Assembly: GCF_000165425.1 (NCBI RefSeq)
Contig: NW_001799089.1
Span: 506,994 to 570,993 of the forward strand
Source: Paramecium tetraurelia
Lineage: Eukaryota; Ciliophora; Oligohymenophorea; Peniculida; Parameciidae
Direction: 5' to 3'
Length of the DNA: 64,000 nt
The position numbers were made by a program, and so were the translations under genes. Under the pieces are notes generated by a model that made no database searches, was not told the origin of the DNA, and saw only the letters and a program-made list of their open reading frames with translations. Each line of letters opens with the position of its first letter. Position 1 is the first letter of the stretch. Shown here in pieces: positions 49,912 to 61,725 of this stretch.

Positions 49912-50847
49912 ATGAATAATCTAGCCCAGCTTGAAGAGGAAGATGGTTCCACTAAAAATACTACACGTGAAATTAAAGCGGTAAATACGACCATAAAAGC
50001 TGTATTGGGGAACCAATTGGTTCGCTCAAATTCAAGTCCAATAGTCTAACCTTTAAGTGGCAAGACCTTCAAAATTGGAGTAATCTATATAATAATTTTG
50101 CAGATTTGTGGTGGCCATTCTTCAGGAAAAGCCTTGCTAACTGAAAAATTGATGAATTAACTACAACAATTAGGATTTTAAGTGAGTGTGGTTAAATAAG
50201 ATAATTTTGATGTTGATAGCAACGATTTTGACAATTAGTAATTAATTAGTAATCATTTAAGCAAGTAGAACTCTGATGTTCTCAATAATGTTCCCTATGT
50301 TAATAATTAGGATTATTAAAAGTTTTTGGTATCAATTTATACTAAGTTTAGTCAACAGCCATCAAGACTCTCTTAACCACAAGGGATAAGAATGTAATTA
50401 TAATTGAAGGAACTTTAATTTTTTATGACAGACAACTTAGAGATTTGCTTGATTTAAAGATATTCTTGCATCATGATCAGGATGTGAGACTATCTAGAAA
50501 AAGTATTTATATAACGAATGTTTTTAGTTTATAAGGAAGTGTGTGCGAAAGGCAAAGATGTGGAAAAAGTCATTCACAATTATTTGAATAGATTGAAGCC
50601 GCTTTATGAATCAATTATTAAGCCCACTGAATAATATGCAGATATTATTGTACCGAAATTCGGAGGAGAGTTTACCTTGAAACCATAAGAAAATTAGGGT
50701 GAAACTTAATAAATGCATGCAGGCTTTAGCCAATTTAATCCAAATATCTTAAACTTACTTATAGAGATTACAAAGGAAAATATTCTAGGAAGTGATAAAT
50801 TAGATAAGCTAGAAAAACTTGACAAGATTTAAGCAAGTTCAAAATGA
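49912..50847 (+). CDS. Uridine-kinase-like P-loop protein with altered Walker A
   Basis: About 287 aa; ATG 49912, introns of 24 nt (after I-G), 23 nt and 25 nt; TGA 50845-50847; exact length. P-loop G-G-H-S-S-G-K-A-L-L has Ala where [ST] normally binds Mg2+. D-N-F at the usual uridine-kinase position, I-I-I-E-G-T-L-I-F-Y (Walker B/lid), H-H-D-Q-D-V-R-L-S-R and the C-terminal P-L-Y-E-S-I-I-K-P-T-E-Q-Y-A-D-I-I-V-P closely follow the uridine/cytidine kinase layout (P-x-x-x-x-A-D-I-I-[VI]-P). An N-terminal 60-residue extension is disordered. Either a weak kinase or a regulatory pseudo-kinase; the usual partner (UPRT) is not fused. Confidence 0.78.
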
Positions 50848-50950
50848 TTTCATTGATTGTTAATTGAAAAATTAATCTGGTATTCTAATATGTATTGATG
50901 CAATTTTTATATGATAATCAATAATAATTTCTGAGAGTAATTATAAATAA

Positions 50951-51652
50951 ATGATAAAAAATTATTATAAACAGTCAAAGCAATAATCATACATTTCAAC
51001 TTAAAAAAAAGGTTCTGAATTTCATCAGAATTAAAGATCAAAATCAAAATCTCCAGGTCCCAATAAGCATTAAGCTCAACCTAAATAATCTAATTCAAAT
51101 CTTACATCACATTATAAAATGGCAATCGGAGAGTTTAAATACTTTTAGGAATGCTTTCCAGAAGAATATACCATACTCTCAATAAACAATGAAATCTTCT
51201 TTGAAAAGGATATTATTAAATGCAAGTAAAAGGATTCACAACTTAATACAACTTTAGAAGGTTCATCAGATGAGGATTAAACTCTAATACAAGACTATAC
51301 TCTCCAGACTTCTTTCAATCCTATAAACTAAACTTAATATTAGCACAGCTCTCGCTTTGTTTATTCAAATAGAGAGAGAATATTCCAAGAAAGGAGAACA
51401 TCTTTAAGTAGTTCTTAAGCAAATACATAGGTCCTTTGTAGAGAAGCTTATATTGTAGACACAACAGTCAATTACAAAGTAGCAAAAGGAGAATATTTGA
51501 TTGAATATTATTGCGTTACTAATACTACTAACGAAATTGGAAAGAGTATCATAATTATTTATACTGTGTTTCAAATTATTTATTCCGAAATAATTTAAAT
51601 TTTTTATCATCTCTTTTTTATTCAGACTTTGGTAAATGATAATTTTTTGTGA
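50951..51652 (+). CDS. Hypothetical protein (about 233 aa), 3' end uncertain
   Basis: Intronless reading from ATG 50951 to TGA 51650-51652. Residues 1-55 are basic, Ser/Gln-rich; E-F-K-Y-F-Q-E-C-F-P-E-E-Y-T starts a folded-looking part; an acidic S-S-D-E-D follows, and E-A-Y-I-V-D-T-T-V-N-Y-K-V-A-K looks like beta strands. The final 45 residues are strongly hydrophobic (I-I-I-I-Y-T-V-F-Q-I-I) and may be read-through of intron or 3' UTR. No family recognised. Confidence 0.5.
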
Positions 51653-52460
51653 AGTTATATTATGTTTTCTTCCTTTCAATAAACTTGAATTGAAAGGATT
51701 ATTTTATTTGATAATTATTCTGTTCTTGTGATTCTTTGATTTTGAGAAATAAGCAGATAGTCTTGAGTGGTAAAGTATAATTATCAAATAGACTTTAACC
51801 AATTAAGAAAAAGAGATATTTGAAATCATTCGATTGCTTTAGAATATTTGATAGACAAAATTACCTTGATCCAAACTATAGTTGGAACTGCATTCTATTT
51901 AGGTTTGTTGAATATTTATATATATATATAATAATAATTCATTTGGGATTTGTTTTTTTAACAAATTTTTTAGCGATTCTTTTTCTAATTTTCACAATTT
52001 GAGATTTTGATTCTGAATGACATTGGGATTAACTCTTTTATTCAAATTTCAGATTTAGTGGAACAGTTCGTTTATAAAGAACTTTAAACTTACATGTTTG
52101 TTTACGAGTAGATTTAATTTCAGTATCACTATAAGAAACTGGCTACAATGTTCTCAGATAGTTAGGCTTGAATTAATAATTTAAATTTTCAAAGTCATCC
52201 TCTAAAAAATTAGTTTTATTTAGACGTTGCTAGAGAGATTCAACTTCTAATCTATCTTAGTAATAATTATCCTAATCCATTATAATTAATCAAAATTAAA
52301 TAAAAAAAATAATAAAAAATTACATCATTGATGAAAATGATCACGATATCTTTTAACCATTTTTTTTATTTCATTTTTGCTTGCTTACTTTGTCATTACA
52401 GGCTTTAATTTCAATTTCATATTACATTCAGAATAGGTTGTTATCATAATTTTATTTTCT
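51653..52460. other. Gene-poor stretch, probably decayed
   Basis: Contains short coding-like text, for example F-D-C-F-R-I-F-D-R-Q-N-Y near 51.83 kb, but no frame holds beyond about 60 codons and TGAs are frequent. No RNA structure or repeat recognised. Confidence 0.4.
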
Positions 52461-53254
52461 TCAATTTATTTGATTTGATTCCCACTCAATAATAACAGAG
52501 CCCTAGTGCATTATTTGGTAGACAATTCTCTACAATAATAAATATCATAACTTACTAAGGTTGAAAATGATCAACATTTACAGATTTCGAAATCTCTATG
52601 CAATCATCTCCCTTTCTATCAGTATATTTAATATATAAAAAGTCTCGTGGGTCCATGAACATAATCTTTTTATATCTTAAGTAATTAATCTATAAATTTA
52701 TGTCTTCATAATGCATCTCAAACGCATCAATACTATTATCCATTTATTTTTATAATTGCAAATCCCTCATGAATTCTATGTAGGAATCAATCGAAGTATT
52801 CAAAGTGTATGTATATTTCATTATACCAATCTAAAATTTTTCAGGAGTCTCGATGTATTTAATCCAAAAATTGAAGTCCTGTTCTTCTTCTAATAATTCA
52901 AATCCCTCCATTTTATCAATCACAGAAGTAAATGCCATCACTGCTCTTTCTCCTATTTCTTTAATAAATTCAGTTTAAGAAAATGAGATATGAGGAATAT
53001 CATCTATAAATTATCGTATTGTCTCCTCTTCATTTATTTATTCACAATCCTAAAAATTTGCCTTGTTTTCGAATTCCTCTATTTTTGTTTCAGGATTCTA
53101 AATGAATGAATCCTCATGAGCTCCTAAATACAGATTCTACTCATATTTACTTAATTCAGCATTCATATTACTTTCAATGTCTCTACTAACACTCTCCATC
53201 TAGTAACCCTTCTCTGCATTCTCTACCCTTGTGTACTTGAAGATATTTAAACAT
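52461..53254 (-). CDS. START-like lipid-binding domain protein
   Basis: About 248 aa, ATG 53252-53254, introns of 25 nt (near N-term) and 22 nt (~52.54 kb), TGA 52461-52463; exact length. The domain features F-W-I-K-Y-I-E-T-P-E-K-F and a string of beta strands, then P-R-D-F-L-Y-I-K-Y-T-D-R-K-G-D-D-C-I-E-I-S-K-S-V. This P-R-D-F-x-Y-x-[KR]-Y ... S-x-S-V segment is the most conserved part of START domains. The last helix seems shortened. It probably carries a lipid; neither membrane segment nor targeting signal is visible. Confidence 0.7.
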
Positions 53255-53306
53255 CTAATGAATAATTACCTAATACATTAACATATTCTTAACATAATAA
53301 AAATTA

Positions 53307-54469
53307 ATGAAATATAACCTTGTCCTATTATTTTTGAAACGTGAACATCTAATACTACTAACCAAGATAGCTCTCCTAAATGAACAAAATCCCACTTGTG
53401 AATATTAAATCAATTTGATTGATTAAGAAATTCAAAACGAAGAAAAATTACTTATCAAATCAAAATGGACTCAATCTTAATTAGAAGTAGTCAAGTAGCA
53501 AATTTTGTAAATAGCCAATCTCACCTTCTCTTATTACAAACTACATTTCCCTATCAATTCTTCTGTCTCTATCAAAGAGCATATTAAATTTATTCAAATA
53601 ATTAGAAATTTAAACTATAACTGGACTACCTTGGATGACATTTTTAAATAGTAAAAAGTATGTAATAATCCATGATATAGTATAGGTTACAGTTAGAAAG
53701 AATGAAATTAATAAGATCACAAAAATTGATAGAGGAGCCTATCCATCCTAAGATTGCCAATTATAAAATAGATTTTACTTATGTCCAATACTTATTTAAT
53801 AAATATTACAACTCCAAAAATATTGATTACAAATAACCATATCAATTGCTAAATTTATTTGTCAAAAAGAAGCTGTACAGAATCAACAATCGTGTTTGCA
53901 TGAGCATAACAAGTTTAGAAGATGTCCCCCAACTGCAATTAATTAATACTAATCTCATATAACCAATTTTAAATTACGATTAATTTAATAGTACATTCGA
54001 AAAAAGGATGAATAAATTAATGAACAGAAACTCATAGATTTAACAATCCATACGCTAATACAACTATCTCTATTATAATTAGAGAACTTCTATTCCAAAT
54101 TGCAAGACATCAGATGATCTTCCAACTTTGCAAAGATAAAAATTGAACCATAATTGCGAATCTGACATATTAATACTTCCTGATCATAGGACACAGAGAA
54201 CAAATTATAGATTTGCAAAATTAATTGAAAGACAAGAAAATAAAAATGTTAAACCGATTAACATCAAAGATCAAATGGAATTAGTATTAATGCAAAAAAT
54301 CAAACGTCATCACACATCCTCTGAAAGAGAAGACTCCAAATAGATTAGTAGATCTCAACTATTAAGAAGCGTGAAGTCAGAACATTTGTTGATTGAGTAA
54401 GAAATTTTCTTTAAAAAAATTTTATAGCCAATAAAAGAATAAAAATTTAAAATAAAACAAAACAAATGA
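53307..54469 (+). CDS. Unrecognised basic protein (about 379 aa)
   Basis: ATG 53307, one 23-nt intron at about 53.66 kb, TGA 54467-54469, exact length. N-terminal hydrophobic stretch M-K-Y-N-L-V-L-L-F-L, a helical region, then many Asn/Gln/Arg. The C-terminal part (D-H-R-T-Q-R-T-N-Y-R-F-A-K-L-I-E-R) is strongly basic. Starts 52 bp from the divergent START gene. No domain recognised. Confidence 0.62.
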
Positions 54470-54898
54470 TTTTACTAGTGTTATATAATGAAATAAATTC
54501 ATTATAAATTAATAAAGTTTTAAATTTTATAGCTTAATATTTATAATTTGTTTTTTCTAGTTTTTAGATTAACTGGCACATTCAATTAATTATACATATG
54601 ATTTTCTTTTTTCAATACTTACTTTTCTTTTACAATGATTTCATAAGTTCAATTGATCAAAAGTTATAATTTTTGAGCTTAATAATCTTGCTCTTTATGT
54701 AAAGGAATAACTTTGAATCATTGAATTTTCCAAAATTTTATGAGATTTGATTTTAATTTTTCCATTATTAAACGAGTTACAAATCAACTGCTTTAGTTCT
54801 TTACCTCAAGGTTAAAATATTTTAATAGAAATCATAACACCTTGAAATAAAATCAGGTAGTTAAAGTTGCCATCAAATAATAAATATTTTAATTATAC
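54470..54898. other. Intergenic, no supported gene
   Basis: A+T-rich spacer between two convergent genes. No open frame, no repeat and no RNA motif recognised. Confidence 0.5.
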
Positions 54899-55604
<706 letters not shown>

Positions 55605-55630
55605 TAATTTATTTAACAACTACATATACT
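55605..55630. promoter_or_regulatory. 26-bp bidirectional spacer between divergent start codons
   Basis: Only 26 bases lie between the ATG of EMG1 (minus) and that of the coiled-coil gene (plus). Any promoter elements and both 5' UTRs must therefore overlap the neighbouring coding region or be extremely short. The sequence is A+T-rich without a recognisable motif. Confidence 0.5.
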
Positions 55631-56498
55631 ATGTCTTAGTAAATAAAATAAGTTGAAATAAAATAAGTTAGATCAACCTCATTCAATAATAATTATAAAC
55701 CTTACGATCGTCGATAGTCGTAACCTTTAAATTAGACATTTGAATAAAAGTAATTCGAGTACCATCAATCGAATTAATCCACTGGTTAAGACTTGGTTGA
55801 CAATGATAAACAAAACTAAATGTTACAAGTGTTGGAACAATAAATAAATATTAATTAGTATTTGGAGTAATAAGTTAACACATTGCAATAGTAACTGATA
55901 AAATAATAGAAAGTATTTAATGTTATTAAGTTTAATAAAGATTATTGAACAATAAAGTGATATATCTCATGTTTTAGAATAACTTAATGTATACAAAGAA
56001 ATAGTAGAATAATTGGAATTTAGACTTAAAGACATTTTGAAGGAAAATGACGAGTTAAATTAATTTAATTAAAAATAACAACAAAAAATATATTATCTGG
56101 AAGAGGAAATTCGAAAATATTAATAAATTATTGATGAAAAGATACATGAGTAAGTAAAAGGAGTGATGTCACCAGATGTTTAAAGAAAGATGAAGAGATT
56201 AATAGAAGAAAACGCCATTCTTAAACAAAGTAATAAATAAATGGAAGATGAAGTAAATGAATTAAGAAAGAGCTTAGAATAGTTCAAAGAGTCTATTTAA
56301 ACTCTTCATCTTCATAATAATACTTAGGATAATAATTATGTGGCAGAATTAGAAAATTAAATTCAATATTTTTAAGAGATGCAACAAATTGACTAACTAA
56401 AGATGCAAGCTTTGGAGGAAAAGTTAAATTTACTATAAAAAGAAAACTATTTATTACAAGACAATCTAAAATCAAAAAGGAAATAATATCAATCATGA
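55631..56498 (+). CDS. Coiled-coil protein (about 279 aa)
   Basis: ATG 55631, one 28-nt intron (~55.90 kb), TGA 56496-56498, exact length. Residues 1-60 are Gln/Asn-rich; from about residue 65 to the end nearly continuous heptads (L-E-Q-Q, K-E-N-D-E-L, L-I-E-E-N-A-I-L-K-Q). Basal-body or cytoskeletal scaffold by analogy only. Confidence 0.72.
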
Positions 56499-56845
56499 TT
56501 TTTATTTATCTAAAAATTTTTTATTAGAATTTCTAATAGTATATAACTCTCTGTTTCTATTTACAATAATAGATTTCTTGAGCTATATCAATTTCTTCAT
56601 TTTTGGATGCTATTCCAAAAGTTGCTTTAAAAGTCTAATATCACATTCTTGTTGATGTAAATATTTTAATTGAACTCATTTATCCTTGAGTCATTGCAAT
56701 ATCTTAAAAGATTATTATTGCAATAATTCTTGTCTATAAATCAAAATAGCATTAGAATGGATAGCGTTTCTATTATTAATTGATGATTTTCTTTTTTTAA
56801 GTTGATTTCTTACTTTTATAAATATTGAAATTAACTTTCAGACAT
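56493..56845 (-). pseudogene. Coiled-coil gene with two in-frame TGAs
   Basis: With a 23-nt intron after the first ten codons, a minus frame from ATG 56843-56845 reads as a coiled-coil protein of about 110 codons (Y-R-Q-E-L-L-Q-Q-Q-S-F-K-I-L-Q, then L-K-D-K, then V-Q-L-K-Y-L-H-Q-Q-E-C-D-I-R-L-L-K-Q). TGA interrupts it twice, directly after I-L-Q and after L-K-D-K. Text on both sides stays coding-like in the same frame. Its ATG would lie only 7 bp from the next plus-strand ATG and its end overlaps the end of the previous gene. Most likely a recently inactivated gene. Confidence 0.35.
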
Positions 56846-56852
56846 TAAATTA

Positions 56853-57622
56853 ATGGAATATAATGAAATAAAGTAACAGGTAACCAAATGATAAATTCTA
56901 GATTGTTTCCAATATAAAGGAAAACAAATAAAAAATTAAGGACCTTTAAGTATTCTTGAAAACCTAGCACAATGAATATAGTGAGGCGTAAGAAAAGTTA
57001 GAGGAAGAAAAATAAAGAAGGAGAAAGGCAAAAAGTTCAAAAAACAAATTTTCTAGCTTTGAAAATGCAATCAATAGACCCCCATTTTTTAGTGCTACTC
57101 ATGTTTAGTAAACGTTTCATGAATAACCATTTATTGACAATGAAGTACCAGCATTGACAGCAACCTAAAAAGAAGAACTTATTATGCCATAAAGAAATAA
57201 AAGTCCAAGCTCAAGTATGAATAATAATAATTTTGCAGTTACTTATAAAATTGACCATCCATTATCAAAATTACAAAGCGATTTTCCTGCTTTGAAACCA
57301 AATTAAATGAGTGAAAAGGAAATGAAGAGATTGGAGTATTGGCAAACTATTACAAACTAAACAACAAAGTTGTAAATCGAAGAAGTACTGTTTTATTTGA
57401 CATTAGCAAAATAAATAATTGATTGGAAGTTTGAAGAAAAAAGAATTAGAATAAAAACATACATAAGTATTTTAATTAGCAAATACAAATTTACGACTTT
57501 TGGACCCTAAACCATCATTAATCTCAGAAAATCCATTAACACCAAGAAGACTATAAAAGCTAATAACTTTGCCAAGATTATATGAAAAAAAAGTGTGGAC
57601 TCCTAACAATAATTATTTTTGA
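56853..57622 (+). CDS. Hypothetical charged protein with C-terminal L-D-P-K-P motif (about 241 aa)
   Basis: ATG 56853, introns of 22 nt (codon 9/10) and 22 nt (~57.39 kb), TGA 57620-57622, exact length. N-terminal acidic/basic coiled coil, then Pro/Phe/Asn-rich middle (P-P-F-F-S-A-T), a short second coil, and a basic end L-L-D-P-K-P-S-L-I-S-E-N-P-L-T-P-R-R-L. No domain recognised. Confidence 0.65.
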
Positions 57623-58015
57623 TTCATTTTCATTAAATAGATCTAATAAAATAATATTAAATATTGAATAATAACTTATTGCACATTGCAAACACTTAAA
57701 ATTACTCAGTTTTTATATTAATATCTCATCTTTTTTTTTTTTTAAAGTTTTATATTCATTTTCAATAGAAATTATTATAAAATTATATAAATTATCTAAT
57801 GGTTAGGTGAACCAATATATATATCCTTATCTAATTCATAAAATAAACTATTTTAAATAAGAATAGATTTTGTAATAATAATGAAGGAATTGTAATATAA
57901 AATATTTATATATATCCGAAAAAAATAAAATAAAAAATCATTCTTTTTAAGTAGATTGCCACCATCCTCAAAAGAGATTCTTTAAAATCTAGTTATATTT
58001 ATCTTTTGGGTCAAG
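57623..58015. other. Non-coding spacer upstream of the structured element
   Basis: No open frame; long A/T runs at 57.7 and 57.9 kb. The stretch nearest the structured element (57.95-58.01 kb) is less A+T-rich, as if it belonged to the same RNA. Confidence 0.45.
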
Positions 58016-58181
58016 TCTAGTTCGGCTTACACTCTAAAGGTATTAATTTGGCTAAAGTTCTCTTCATTGACAAAAGGTGGTCAAGTGAAGTTCTCTAGCA
58101 AATACCTCACAATAAATCAGTTCGGGTAACGTAAGCCGAACTAGAAATGGTTTATAGTCTCTACATGGAAATAGAGACCAA
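58016..58181. ncRNA. Candidate structured non-coding RNA with 15-bp closing stem
   Basis: TCTAGTTCGGCTTAC (58016-58030) is the perfect reverse complement of 58131-58145. Nested inside are AGGTATT/AATACCT (7 bp) and CTTCA-TTGAC pairing with GTCAA-x-TGAAG around an 8-nt loop. Immediately downstream 58157-58163 and 58172-58178 (GTCTCTA/TAGAGAC) form a second hairpin. G+C is well above the surroundings. Such nested pairing over ~165 nt without an open frame indicates RNA structure. The RNA class and strand are not known: no snRNA, SRP, tRNA or telomerase template motif is convincing. Confidence 0.5.
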
Positions 58182-58289
58182 TTAATTTTCAAACAAAAAT
58201 AATATTAAAAATTTAACAGAAAATTTACATTTAAATAGTTAAATCAAATCGGTTTGTGAATAAAATGAAGATTAATTAATATTAGCAAT

Positions 58290-58540
58290 TCTTAAAGAAC
58301 CATAAAAATTTATATTCTGTAATTTAAATATATATATAATAAGAATTAACACAGCATTATTCAAAGTAAAATCACTTTCTATATTCATTTTTAAGTATTT
58401 TTATCTTGCATTGATCTTTGAGAATCTACTCAAAGTAATATTTTTTCTCTATTTTAAAATCTCTCTCTGACCTTTCCTCTGATGAGAGTGCAATTTCTTT
58501 ATTTTCATAGCCCTAAAATGTCTTCTGCACTCTATTTTAC
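58290..58540 (-). ncRNA. Second structured RNA candidate, weakly RNase-P-like
   Basis: AGAGTGCA (58485-58492) pairs perfectly with TGCACTCT (58526-58533), and CTTTGAG (58416-58422) with CTCAAAG (58429-58435). On the minus strand the first helix is followed by GAGGAAAGGTCAGAGAGAG, similar to the conserved region I of eukaryotic RNase P RNA (human form GGGAAGGUCUGAG, from memory). A convincing conserved region V was not found nearby, though T-G-A-C-C strands that could pair with it occur in the neighbouring element. The element lies in the 560-bp protein-free gap behind eIF5B. Confidence 0.25.
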
Positions 58541-58750
58541 TATAATTTGTAAAGTCAAAATTACTTGGTCATACCTAGCCAGATTTGAAGCAAATGATTA
58601 AATTGAAAATGTCTTGTAATCTTAATTAGATTAAATAACATTGAAGAATCATATTATAAAATAATGAGACAGTATATTTCATATATATATATTTAAATAA
58701 TAAAAGAAATATCTGTATAATTAAATCTTGTTGCTTAAATGTAATATATT

Positions 58751-60840
58751 TCAAACAATGTTTAAAAATAACTTTAAGTCTTTTACTAACTACCAGTCAT
58801 CCAAAGTTAAGTCTTCTCTGTAATGTTCTTTTAATATATCAATAGCTCTTCTTGTAATCTAAGGAAATGAAATCATTAAATACCAAACTTGCTAGTTTTG
58901 TTTCTAAAGTGATTTGCTTTCCAGCCTATATAGCTTAATTTGTTCCAATTCTTAAGGCAACTGCTCCTGTGGTAGCTCTGGCTTCTTTCAAACTCTTATG
59001 ATTTAATTCAATAGTCTCCACAATTCCAATTTTATTTTTGTTACTATTTTAATCATAAATGCATAAAGGTGTTCCTGTTTTTAATATTCCTTATTCAACT
59101 TCAACACCTAAAATTAATGGCTCCTTTGTATTGATAATACGAACTATCTAATTTAGTATTAAAGATTTAATACCTTTAATAATGAGGGAAATACAACATC
59201 AGCAGCTTCCTTTTTCTTTCTTTCTTCTTTGACTTACTTAATAAACTCAGTAAACTTAGTAAATAAATGATAAATGATGTTTGCTTCAAAAATCTTGATT
59301 TAATTTTCCTCAGCAAACTTCTAAGCATCAGGCAATATTTTTACATCGAAAACCAACATACAAGCATATCTAGAAATTACATATATATATACTCTTTCTT
59401 TCTTCTATTTACATCTTCCAACAGCACATTTTTCAAGGCTTTCATTACATCATCTTTTGATACTGGCCCAACGCTAACATATGAAACAGGAATGTCTTAA
59501 CTATTCAAATATTGTAGAAGAGCTTCTAATGAACCCAAAGTAGATGCTGCAACTCCCACTCCTTAATTTTATAGTTTTATGTATTTTTTGACCTCCTCCA
59601 TCTCATTATTAATTATTTCGGTTGCTCTATCGATATCTTCTTAGGAATTAGCCAAATACATCTGAGATCCTGCCATAGCTTCCTCTAAACCTACTGCAGA
59701 TATTTTTAGACCCATAGATGCATATATAATATCATGATGAATATACTCGCCTTTAACTCTCATTTCTTTCATTGGATGAGGAGTTAAAAGAGCTCTCACC
59801 TTAGTTACTATGGGGCCTTGGAAACCTGCTAATATAATTTTGTCATCCTTTTTTATTTGACCATCAATCAATAGGCAATCTATTGTAGTACCATGTCCCT
59901 CTGTAACTTTCTTCTCTAACACAGTACAATTGAATTATTCCTTAACTTTAATTTTATTCTTCATATACACTGATGTGTATTTCACGATTACGGACAACAA
60001 ATCAGGAATACCTTCTCCAGTGAATCCAGATGTAGGGACGACTGAAATGTAAGTTTTAGGATCTTCATTCTCCCAAAAAAAGGCAACATTGAATCCTTTC
60101 TCTGCTAGTTAAGTAATCACCTATTGTCTTTTTGTATCATAATCCATTTTACAGTTTTTAGTTTGATTTTATAATTGATAATATGAGGAGGCATTTTTCT
60201 TATTTTTCCATTCAACACATCTATCTATTTTGTTCAATGCAATAATAAATGGAGTTTTTCTCAACTTTAATAGTTCTAAGGATTCCAATGTTTAATTTTC
60301 TAATCCATGCATTAAATCAATAACTAAAATAGCTAAATCACACAAAGATGATCCTCTAGTTCTTAGGTTGGAAAATGATTCATGCCCAGGTGTATCAATA
60401 ATTAATAATCCAGGGATATTGCAATCAACTGGATAGAACTATTAAGTTTTTATTAGCTCCTCTTTCAATTTCTTGGCTGGAAAGAAGGTAGCACCAATTT
60501 ATTATGTAATACCTCCTGCTTCACCCTCTTAAACATTAGTATTTCTAATCTTGTCTAAAAGAGTTGTCTTACCTGTATCAACATGTCCTAAAATACAACA
60601 AATAGGAGATCTTAATTCACCTACAGGTTTGTATAAATCTAAAATTTCTTTCTTTATTGTTGAAGAATAAGATTATTGTAATATTTATTATTCTTATTAT
60701 CTTTTTTAATCTTCTACTTGTTGTTTTTCTTATTTATCTTTCTCCTGTTATAGTTATTCCGCTTCTCCTTCCTCAACAAATTGTTCCCAACTTTCGATAT
60801 CCTCAACTTCATTTTATTTTATGGTCACTTCCTCTTTTAC

Positions 60841-60884
<44 letters not shown>

Positions 60885-61725
60885 TCTAAGGTTATTATTT
60901 TATTTCTGCTGCTTATTATTATTTTTCAGGCTGCTTTTATTCTACTTTTTATTCAGGTTGTACAGTTTCTTCTGGTTTTTATACTGTTGCTTCTACTTAT
61001 TGATTCTGCTGGCCTGGTTGTTTTTTTTTCTTTTTCACAATGTTCGATTTATTACCAGCATCATCTACTTTAATTCCTAATTATTCTCTCATGAATTTAA
61101 GCTTCTCCTCCTCTTCAAGTTGTTTTTTTGTTTTATATTCCCCCTTCTTCAATAACTCATCTTTTTTCTTTTACTTGTCTTACCTTCTCTTTTCCTCTTC
61201 TTACTTTCTGCGTTCCTCTTCCTCCTATTCAATTCTTATTCTTTCTTCTTCTAATTTCCTTAATCTTTCTTCTTCTTCCCTTATTTTTCTTTATTCTTCT
61301 TCCTTTATTTTTTGCATCTCAAGTGCTTTCTAAGCTGCAGCATTTAGCTTTTTTCCTGGTTTCTCTGGTTTTTTTTCGGGGACCTATGCTTATTATTATT
61401 ATGGCTATTGTTCTGGCACATTTTTCTTCTTTTCTGCCTATTTTGCTTTTTTTTCCTTCTTTTTTTCAGCTTTCTTTTTTGCTTCTTCATCCAATTCTTA
61501 TTCTTAGGGTGCCTTAGATGCTAGTATTTTATCTAATTCATCATCTGAATCATTCTTTTTATTTTTATTTTTTTTTGTTTCTTTTTTTGTATTTTTAGGT
61601 CCCTCATCCTTTAGAGCCACTTATTCTTCTGCTTCATTTTCTTCTTCTACTTACAAGAACTTAGAGCCTTCATTTTAAGGTTCTTGATCTGATCCTTCTG
61701 ATTCTTCTTGTAAAAATTTCGACAT
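58751..61725 (-). CDS. Translation initiation factor eIF5B (IF2-like GTPase)
   Basis: ATG 61723-61725, TGA 58751-58753, roughly 950-980 aa with a few short introns (one of 25 nt near the C-terminus at ~58.85 kb). The N-terminal ~370 residues are Lys/Glu-rich and disordered, with a run of 13 Gln all encoded by TAA (minus-strand complement of TTA x13 at 60844-60882). The G domain has [15 protein letters not shown] and I-T-Q-Q-I-G-A-T. Domain II carries [19 protein letters not shown]. The C-terminal domain (L-R-I-G-T-N-Q-A...[12 protein letters not shown]...W-Q-L-V-K-D-L-K) is complete. It catalyses ribosomal subunit joining. Confidence 0.95.
60844..60882 (-). repeat. (TTA)13 microsatellite coding for poly-Gln in eIF5B
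   Basis: Thirteen perfect TTA units on the plus strand read as TAA on the coding strand, hence Gln in the ciliate code. Flanked by further mixed Gln and Lys codons. Length variation would change the protein but not its frame. Confidence 0.9.

Noticed and set aside
49695-49994. Minus-strand open frame across the end of the P5A ATPase and the start of the next gene
   Set aside because: Both plus-strand genes have strong family motifs; the minus frame is a shadow.
56493-56845. Selenocysteine insertion at the two TGAs
   Set aside because: The context is a plain coiled coil without redox residues, and no SECIS-like hairpin was seen downstream.
58003-58014. CCCAAA on the minus strand as a telomerase RNA template
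   Set aside because: Only a single six-base match, not the 9-10 nt with permuted repeat needed, and no pseudoknot or downstream hairpin of ciliate TER type.
58016-58145. Terminal inverted repeats of a small transposon
   Set aside because: Spacing of 100 nt, nested internal helices and lack of a TA duplication fit RNA structure better.
60657-61517. Long Leu/Ile/Phe-rich plus-strand open frames
   Set aside because: They are the antisense shadow of the Lys/Glu/Gln-rich N-terminus of eIF5B, which includes the TAA poly-Gln tract.
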